Below are positions 1 to 4,334 of a DNA stretch of 5,204 bases, in pieces; the first letter of the stretch is position 1, and each line of letters starts with the position of its first letter. Under the pieces are notes generated by a model. It had not been told where the DNA came from and did no database searches. It saw nothing but the letters and a program-made list of their open reading frames with translations. The DNA comes from Prevotellaceae bacterium (GTDB lineage Bacteria > Bacteroidota > Bacteroidia > Bacteroidales > UBA932), in contig JAITVR010000151.1 of the NCBI GenBank assembly GCA_031285695.1, positions 1-5,204 on the forward strand, written 5' to 3'. The position numbers were made by a program, and so were the translations under genes.

Positions 1-78
1 CCCAACTTTGGGATTTGAAAAAAATCAAGCTTTAAATTAAAGTTTGCTAAACGTGCCTTAAACGGAAAGTATGCTGCC

Positions 79-717
79 CTAAAGCCCTGCAAAATATTTG
101 CAGCACTCCGTCAGTCCGCACTCCTCGCACTTGGGCTTGCGCGCCACGCACACGTAGCGGCCGTGCAAAATTAACCAATGGTGCGATGTCGCGCGCAGCG
201 GCTCGGGGATATTTTTTTCGAGCTGCTGCTCCACCTCCAGCGGCGTTTTGGAGGTAGATTTTGCCAGCCCAATACGCTTTGCCACGCGAAAAACGTGCGT
301 GTCAACGGCAATTACAGGTTTTTGGTAAACAATGCTGGCCACCACGTTGGCGGTTTTTTGCCCCACGCCGGGCAGCTCCTGCAAGGTTTTTACATCGCTT
401 GGCAGCACGCTATTGAATTTTTCAGTAAGCATTACCGCCATTCCCTTTAGGTTTTTCGCCTTGTTGTTGGGGTACGAAATGGATTTTATGTGCTCGTAAA
501 TTTCGTCAACTTCGGCCTCCGCCAACTTTTTTGCCGTAGGAAATGACTTGTAAAACGCCGGCGTAACCATGTTCACGCGCTTATCCGTGCACTGCGCCGA
601 AAGTATTACCGCCACCAGCAGCTCATACGGATTGCGGTAGTGCAGCTCGCTTTCGGCCACCGGCATGTTTTTTTCAAACCACGCAATAACGGCGGTGTAA
701 CGTTCGGATAGGGTCAT
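79..717 (-). CDS. nth: Endonuclease III (DNA glycosylase / AP lyase)
   Basis: Base-excision-repair enzyme that removes oxidised pyrimidines from DNA and cuts the abasic site by beta-elimination. The 212 residues match the usual family length (E. coli Nth has 211). The N-terminal part carries the family block LLVAVILSAQCTDKRVN (33-49). The helix-hairpin-helix LPGVGQKTA is at 115-123, with catalytic Lys121. The catalytic Asp139 lies in AVDTHVFRV. The C-terminal 4Fe-4S loop is C190-X6-C197-X2-C200-X5-C206, with an extra Cys205. I chose the ATG at 717. The longer in-frame GTG at 738 adds seven residues not expected in the family, and it sits on the predicted -7 box. The ATG has an AAGGAAA ribosome site (722-728) four bases upstream. 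The gene diverges from the small-gene module and has no co-directional neighbour in the window. Identity is essentially certain. Confidence 0.97.
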   Translation of the reverse strand: MTLSERYTAVIAWFEKNMPVAESELHYRNPYELLVAVILSAQCTDKRVNMVTPAFYKSFPTAKKLAEAEVDEIYEHIKSISYPNNKAKNLKGMAVMLTEKFNSVLPSDVKTLQELPGVGQKTANVVASIVYQKPVIAVDTHVFRVAKRIGLAKSTSKTPLEVEQQLEKNIPEPLRATSHHWLILHGRYVCVARKPKCEECGLTECCKYFAGL

Positions 718-737
718 AAAATTTCCTTTGTTTTTCA

Positions 738-745
738 CAAATGTA
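738..745 (-). promoter_or_regulatory. Candidate -7 box for nth
   Basis: Read on the minus strand this is TACATTTG, an exact match to the Bacteroidota -7 consensus TAnnTTTG. It would start transcription near 731-735 and give a leader of roughly 15 nt before the ATG at 717. I see no TTG -33 element at the normal 19-20 base spacing, so the call rests on the -7 box and its position alone. Confidence 0.5.
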
Positions 746-786
746 CGAATTTTAATTTCTGATTAGGAATGACATGCAAAAATTTC

Positions 787-794
787 TAACTTTG
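787..794 (+). promoter_or_regulatory. Isolated TAnnTTTG box in the intergenic region
   Basis: TAACTTTG matches the -7 consensus on the plus strand, but no TTG lies about 19-20 bases upstream. If active it would start a transcript near 800, giving the small-gene module a leader of over 100 nt that includes the palindrome TTCTTAAGAA (807-816) and the inverted repeat AATAAG-CAA-CTTATT (840-854). A match of this size can occur by chance in AT-rich DNA, so this is only a weak alternative to the promoter at 861-891. Confidence 0.2.
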
Positions 795-860
795 ACTCGT
801 GACAAGTTCTTAAGAAAACAAAAATCACAGGTTATCTCAAATAAGCAACTTATTAACAGG

Positions 861-891
861 TTGCGCAAACGCTAAAAAAGCACTATCTTTG
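861..891 (+). promoter_or_regulatory. Promoter of the two-gene module
   Basis: A TTG -33 element (861-863) is followed after 20 bases by TATCTTTG (884-891), an exact TAnnTTTG -7 box. This is the standard housekeeping promoter architecture of Bacteroidota. The start of transcription is expected around 895-898, about 20 bases before the ATG at 918. The -33 element lies within the 8-base palindrome TTGCGCAA (861-868). The last base of the -7 box is the first base of the palindrome at 891-910, so a protein bound there would block initiation. Confidence 0.75.
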
Positions 892-910
892 TGAGATAGG
901 AAAATCTCAC
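891..910. promoter_or_regulatory. Perfect palindrome over the start site, candidate operator
   Basis: GTGAGAT (891-897) and ATCTCAC (904-910) are perfect inverted 7-base arms around a 6-base centre AGGAAA. The element begins at the last base of the -7 box and spans the predicted transcription start, the classical place for an autorepressor. An additional inverted copy of the half-site, TATCTCA, lies upstream at 833-839 and matches TGAGATA at 892-898. Because the expected start falls inside the left arm, an RNA hairpin is less likely than a DNA-binding site, although start-site choice could change that. Confidence 0.55.
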
Positions 911-917
911 TTTGGTA

Positions 918-1241
918 ATGAAGAAAATAGAGTTTACTTCATACTTAGATGGCGCGGGGTTGAACCGTATTCGAGTACGCTTAACAACCGAAAACGGAGA
1001 GTTGAAAGATGTTATGTTTCAGTACGAAACTACCATTGCGGAAGAGTGGACACCCATTGTTCGCTACGATTGCGCACACGGATTTTTTCACAGAGATGTT
1101 TTGCTGCCCAATGGCGACAAGGAAAAGCAAACCATTGAAATTGACACGCTAAAAAGAGCATCGCAGTATGCAGAGCAAGACCTCAAAGACCGTTGGGAGT
1201 GGTATAGAGAAAGATACATTCGAAAATTAAAAAGGAAGTAG
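918..1241 (+). CDS. Small DUF7718-like protein, possible toxin-type component
   Basis: A 107-residue protein of unknown function. From memory it resembles the family named DUF7718. No database search was possible. Residues about 1-50 look like alternating beta strands (KIEFTSYL, RIRVRLTT, DVMFQYETTI). Next comes a polar, catalytic-looking motif R49-Y50-D51-x2-H54-G55-x2-H58-R59-D60, then P64-x-G66. The C-terminal 30 residues look helical and end strongly basic (RERYIRKLKRK). No signal peptide or membrane segment is visible. I chose the ATG at 918; a TTG at 912 in the same frame would add only two residues. There is no good Shine-Dalgarno site. The stop is two bases before the next gene, so the two are almost certainly co-transcribed. 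The RYD-H-H motif recalls TumE-type (DUF6516) toxins, but that comparison is an inference. Confidence 0.85.
   Translation: MKKIEFTSYLDGAGLNRIRVRLTTENGELKDVMFQYETTIAEEWTPIVRYDCAHGFFHRDVLLPNGDKEKQTIEIDTLKRASQYAEQDLKDRWEWYRERYIRKLKRK
1231..1238 (+). promoter_or_regulatory. Ribosome binding site of the second module gene
   Basis: AAAGGAAG lies five bases before the ATG at 1244 and inside the last codons of the first gene. It is one of the few strong purine-rich sites in the window. It fixes the start of the downstream gene and suggests that this gene is translated at least as well as the upstream one. Confidence 0.7.
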
Positions 1242-1243
1242 CC

Positions 1244-1468
1244 ATGACAAACAAGGAAACCATAGAAAGAAACATTGGGCTTACATTTGATTTTGTAAAT
1301 CATTTGATAGATAATAATGCGGATTTAGAGAAGCTGCCCAAAGAGTTTACCGTGGAGTTTGTAGAAAAGGATTTTCCGAAGCTGCAGCGCAGACAGACAA
1401 GAAGCCACACTGCAACAACTCCTCATCGCAAGTTTGTTCATGTTAGAAACTCTTTTGTAACGGCGTAA
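1244..1468 (+). CDS. Small DUF5647-like protein, possible antitoxin-type partner
   Basis: A 74-residue protein of unknown function that resembles, from memory, the DUF5647 family. Residues 4-32 look helical (KETIERNIGLTFDFVNHLIDN). A short strand follows, with the acidic segment TVEFVEKDFPKL (36-47). Residues 48-63 are basic and probably unstructured (QRRQTRSHTATTPHRK). The end returns to a short strand (FVHVRNSFVT). I see no helix-turn-helix and no membrane segment. The gene begins two bases after the upstream stop behind a strong ribosome site and is followed after 10 bases by a terminator, so the pair forms a closed transcription unit. A small partner with a folded start and a charged flexible tail is typical of antitoxins, but nothing in the sequence proves this role. 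The C-terminal segment still looks family-like, so I do not think it is frameshifted. Confidence 0.85.
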   Translation: MTNKETIERNIGLTFDFVNHLIDNNADLEKLPKEFTVEFVEKDFPKLQRRQTRSHTATTPHRKFVHVRNSFVTA

Positions 1469-1478
1469 CCTACCTCAC

Positions 1479-1506
1479 AAAGCGGAACTTTTATTTCCGC
1501 TTTTTT
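1479..1506 (+). terminator. Intrinsic terminator of the two-gene module
   Basis: AAAGCGGAA (1479-1487) and TTCCGCTTT (1495-1503) form a perfect 9-base-pair stem around a 7-base loop, followed by a T-run (1501-1506, then CTTT). This is a textbook rho-independent terminator. It lies 10 bases after the stop of the second small gene and 16 bases before the lipoprotein ATG. Confidence 0.9.
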
Positions 1507-1522
1507 CTTTAAAAATTTTACC

Positions 1523-2341
1523 ATGAAAAAAATCTCTATCCTCGCTCTTTGCGCCATGCTGCTGTCGTGCACGCAGCGCAGCGATAATCCCGAAATGATT
1601 TTGGTGCAAGGCGGCACCTTTACCATGGGCGACACCTGCTGCCACAGCAATCGCCAGCCGCTGCGCACAGTGGCTATTGAAGATTTTTCAATCGGAAAAC
1701 ACGAGCTTACCGTGGCACAATTTGCGCAGTTTGTAGGCGAAACAAATTACATAACCGATGCCGAAAAAGACGGTGGCAGCACCATTTTGCAAGGCACGGA
1801 GTGGAAAACAGTGGATACCGTCAACTGGCGGCACGACAGCAAAGGCAGCGTAAATACTTGCAGCGATTGCCCCGTAATTCACATTAGCTGGAACGATGCC
1901 GTGGCCTACTGCGAGTGGCTGAGCAGCACCACAGGAAACAGCTACCGACTACCCACCGAGGCCGAGTGGGAGTACGCTGCGCGCGGCGGAGTAAAAAGCA
2001 CCGGTACCATTTTTAGCGGAAGCGATTCTATCAACAAAGTGGCGTGGTACTTGGGAAATGTCGATGTAGAAATCGGCGTGCGAAAGGTAGGACAAAAAGT
2101 TCCCAACCAGCTTGGCATTTATGACATGACGGGCAACGTGTGGGAGTGGTGCAGCGATTTTTACGCAAAAAATTACAACCCGCTTAAGAGCGAAATTTCT
2201 GAGCGCCGAGTTAACCGCGGCGGCAGCTGGTACACGCCCGCTGTAACCCAAAGCCACCTTACGCACCGCAGCAGCCTCAAGCCCAACAAGCAAGGCAATC
2301 TGCTCGGCCTTCGCGTAGCCTGCACCGACTGCCAAAAGTAA
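1523..2341 (+). CDS. FGE/SUMF1-fold lipoprotein lacking the catalytic cysteines
   Basis: A 272-residue exported lipoprotein with a formylglycine-generating-enzyme (SUMF1) domain. The start MKKISILALCAMLLSC is a short lipoprotein signal with lipobox L13-L14-S15-C16, so the mature protein should be membrane-anchored outside the cytoplasm. The domain fills the rest: GGTFTMG (30-36), HISWNDAVAYCEWL (120-133), RLPTEAEWEYAARGG (142-156), GIYDMTGNVWEW (198-209), NRGGSW (231-236) and GLRVA (262-266). In true FGE two cysteines follow the GGSW/Y block. Here the aligned positions are Thr238 and Gln243, so sulfatase activation is not expected. It may be a structural or binding member, as in the GldJ/GldK gliding lipoproteins, but it lacks their length. 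Unusual cysteines are C39-C40, C113-x2-C116 and C267-x2-C270. No Shine-Dalgarno site or promoter is clear. The gene sits just after a terminator and 46 bases before the ABC-F gene. Fold is certain, role unknown. Confidence 0.93.
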   Translation: MKKISILALCAMLLSCTQRSDNPEMILVQGGTFTMGDTCCHSNRQPLRTVAIEDFSIGKHELTVAQFAQFVGETNYITDAEKDGGSTILQGTEWKTVDTVNWRHDSKGSVNTCSDCPVIHISWNDAVAYCEWLSSTTGNSYRLPTEAEWEYAARGGVKSTGTIFSGSDSINKVAWYLGNVDVEIGVRKVGQKVPNQLGIYDMTGNVWEWCSDFYAKNYNPLKSEISERRVNRGGSWYTPAVTQSHLTHRSSLKPNKQGNLLGLRVACTDCQK

Positions 2342-2355
2342 GCTGAAAAAATCAT

Positions 2356-2383
2356 TTTCAATTCTCCACTCTCAATTTTCAAC
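2356..2383. repeat. Degenerate 14-base tandem repeat
   Basis: Two adjacent 14-base units (2356-2369 and 2370-2383) agree at 11 of 14 positions and share the core TCAATTYTC. The tract is pyrimidine-rich and fills most of the gap between the lipoprotein gene and the ABC-F gene, ending just before the TTG start. No hairpin or -7 box is present in it. Confidence 0.4.
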
Positions 2384-2387
2384 TAAT

Positions 2388-4259
2388 TTGGTTTCCTACT
2401 TACAAGTCGAAAATATGACCAAATCCTTTGGCGATTTGGTGCTGTTTCGCAACCTCAAATTTGGCGTGGGCGAAGGGCAGCGCGTGGCCATTGTAGCCAA
2501 AAACGGCGCGGGAAAAACCACGCTGCTCAACATCATTGCCGGGCGCGACACGGCGGACGAAGGCGAGGTAACTTTTCGTCGCGATTTGCGCATTGGTTTT
2601 CTCGAGCAAGTTGATAATTTTCCCGCCGAAATTTCGGTGCTGCAAGCCGTTTTTACCTCAGATAATCCGGCTGCAAAAGTAGTGAGCGAGTACGAAAATG
2701 CGGTTTTTCACGGACGAGATATTACGCACCTTTCCGAGCAAATGGACGCGCACCACGCTTGGGATTTCGAGCAGCGCGCCAAGCAAATTCTTACCAAGCT
2801 GCGCATCACAAATTTTGACCAAAAAGTGGGCGAGCTCAGCGGCGGACAGCGCAAGCGCGTGGCCTTGGCAAACGTACTTATCAGCGAGCCCGATTTCCTC
2901 ATACTCGACGAACCCACCAACCACCTTGATTTGGACATGGTGGAATGGCTCGAAGAATATTTGTCAAAGTCGCGCAGCACGCTGCTAATGGTTACGCACG
3001 ACCGCTATTTTTTAGACAGAGTTTGCAACGTAATTCTCGAAATTGACCAGCAGCAGCTCTACTCCTACAAGGGAAATTTTTCTTATTTTTTAGAAAAACG
3101 ACAGGAGCGAATCGACACGTTTAACGTAGAAGTTGACCGCGCCGCAAACCTTTACCAGCGCGAGCTGGAGTGGATGCGCCGGCAACCTTCGGCGCGCGGC
3201 ACAAAAATAAAATCGCGCGTCAACGCCTTTGACGATGTAAAGGACAGGGCGCACGCAAAACGGCAGGACGGGCAGCTGGAAATTAACGTGCAATCCGCGC
3301 GCTTGGGCAAAAAAATTATTGAGGCAAAAAATATTTGCAAATCGTTTGACGAAATTCAGTACATCAACAAGTTTACCTACGAGTTTGTGCGCGGCGAAAA
3401 GGTGGGAATTATTGGCAAAAACGGCACCGGAAAAACCACCTTGCTCAACCTTTTGACCGGAAATATTCCACCCGACAGCGGCCACGTAAGCTACGGCGAA
3501 ACGGTGGTAATTGGCTACTACCGGCAGGAGGGAATTACCGTGGGCGAAGACAAGCGCGTGATAGACGTGGCGCGCGATATAGCCGAGTACGTGAAAATGG
3601 GCGACGGCAAAAATCTTTCCGCCTCGCAGTTTCTCAACTACTTTTTATTTCCGCCAGCAGCGCAGCAAACCTTGGTGCGCAAGCTCAGCGGCGGCGAGCG
3701 GCGCAGGCTGTATTTGCTCAGCATTCTCATGCGCCAGCCCAACTTTTTAATCCTCGACGAACCCACCAACGACTTGGATTTAATGACCATGGCCGTGCTC
3801 GAAGAGTACCTCAAGGGATTCGAGGGCTGCGTGATGATTGTGTCGCACGACCGCTACTTTATGGACAAAATTGTTGACCACCTTTTTGTGTTTGAAGACG
3901 TAGGAAAAATCAAAGATTTCCCCGGCACGTACACCGATTACCGCGACTACAAAATTGAGCAAGACCGCCAGCTGCGCGCCGAGCAAGCGCGCGAGGAAAA
4001 GCAAGTTGCAGAGCCTAAAAAAAATGAAAATGCTACCGCAAAACGCAAGCTTACTTTTTCCGAAAAGCGCGAGTACGAAAATCTTCCCGCCGAAATAGAA
4101 ATGCTGGAAAAAGAAAAAGCCGAAATCGAGGCTGCGCTCAACTCCGGCGCACTTTCGCCCGACGAATTAATGCAAAAATCGCAGCGCATAGGCGAAATAG
4201 TTAATGTTTTATCCAACAAAGAGTTGCGCTGGTTAGAGTTGGACGAAATAGCTGGATAA
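2388..4259 (+). CDS. uup: ABC-F family ATPase, Uup-type
   Basis: A soluble protein with two ATPase domains and no membrane part. ABC-F proteins act on the ribosome; Uup of E. coli has also been linked to transposon excision and DNA junctions. NBD1 has Walker A AKNGAGKTT (37-45, Ala in place of the first Gly), signature LSGGQRKR (150-157), Walker B LILDEPTNHLD (171-181) and the switch His204. NBD2 has GKNGTGKTT (343-351), LSGGERRR (433-440), LILDEPTNDLD (454-464) and His487. The linker (about 235-310) contains the charged ribosome/tRNA-facing segment LEWMRRQPSARG. The C-terminal 70 residues are a charged helical coiled coil. The 623-residue length, that tail and NDLD in the second Walker B favour Uup over EttA. 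I chose TTG 2388 because MVSYLQVENMTKSFGD is the expected start; the first ATG (2415) would remove the first beta strand. It is probably co-transcribed with the lipoprotein gene. Confidence 0.93.
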   Translation: MVSYLQVENMTKSFGDLVLFRNLKFGVGEGQRVAIVAKNGAGKTTLLNIIAGRDTADEGEVTFRRDLRIGFLEQVDNFPAEISVLQAVFTSDNPAAKVVSEYENAVFHGRDITHLSEQMDAHHAWDFEQRAKQILTKLRITNFDQKVGELSGGQRKRVALANVLISEPDFLILDEPTNHLDLDMVEWLEEYLSKSRSTLLMVTHDRYFLDRVCNVILEIDQQQLYSYKGNFSYFLEKRQERIDTFNVEVDRAANLYQRELEWMRRQPSARGTKIKSRVNAFDDVKDRAHAKRQDGQLEINVQSARLGKKIIEAKNICKSFDEIQYINKFTYEFVRGEKVGIIGKNGTGKTTLLNLLTGNIPPDSGHVSYGETVVIGYYRQEGITVGEDKRVIDVARDIAEYVKMGDGKNLSASQFLNYFLFPPAAQQTLVRKLSGGERRRLYLLSILMRQPNFLILDEPTNDLDLMTMAVLEEYLKGFEGCVMIVSHDRYFMDKIVDHLFVFEDVGKIKDFPGTYTDYRDYKIEQDRQLRAEQAREEKQVAEPKKNENATAKRKLTFSEKREYENLPAEIEMLEKEKAEIEAALNSGALSPDELMQKSQRIGEIVNVLSNKELRWLELDEIAG

Positions 4260-4269
4260 ATTCTCAGTT

Positions 4270-4299
4270 TTGTCCTTTCAGCAAAAAATGGTAGATTTG
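4270..4299 (+). promoter_or_regulatory. Promoter of the DUF4301 gene
   Basis: A TTG -33 element (4270-4272, within TTTTG) and TAGATTTG (4292-4299), an exact TAnnTTTG box, are separated by 19 bases, as expected for Bacteroidota. Transcription would start near 4305, about 30 bases before the ATG at 4335. The promoter begins only 10 bases after the uup stop. I see no terminator hairpin for uup here, so some read-through is likely. Confidence 0.75.
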
Positions 4300-4334
4300 T
4301 AGATTACACTTTTTGCCAACCAAAAAACCACGCC

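Noticed and set aside
1..42. Short palindromes CCCAA-CT-TTGGG (1-12) and CTTTAA-A-TTAAAG (30-42) downstream of nth
   Set aside because: The arms are short, loops are one or two bases, and no convincing GC-rich stem with T-run exists on either strand. The first may be truncated by the window edge, so I do not call a terminator.
39..46. TAAAGTTTG-like string as a plus-strand -7 box
   Set aside because: Spacing is one base off the TAnnTTTG consensus, and no plus-strand gene follows.
178..450. Plus-strand open frame of 90 codons opposite nth
   Set aside because: It lies entirely antisense to a clear endonuclease III gene and its translation has no recognisable domain. It is a shadow of nth codon usage.
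718..738. Longer nth start at the GTG ending at 738
   Set aside because: It adds seven residues outside the family's usual start, overlaps the candidate -7 box, and would begin before the predicted transcript. The ATG at 717 has a good ribosome site.
1380..1468. Possible frameshift in the second small protein after VEKDFPKL
   Set aside because: The sequence changes character to a basic tail, but the terminal FVHVRNSF still looks family-like, and the stop sits neatly 10 bases before the terminator.
1949..2335. Minus-strand frame of 128 codons opposite the lipoprotein gene
   Set aside because: It is antisense to strongly conserved SUMF1-domain motifs, with no domain or ribosome site of its own.
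2384..2391. TAATTTGG as a promoter -7 box for uup
   Set aside because: It has a mismatch in the TTTG half and overlaps the start codon itself, so it cannot drive this start.
3090..3485. Minus-strand frame of 131 codons opposite uup
   Set aside because: It is antisense to the conserved linker and second Walker A of an ABC-F gene and its translation resembles no family I know.
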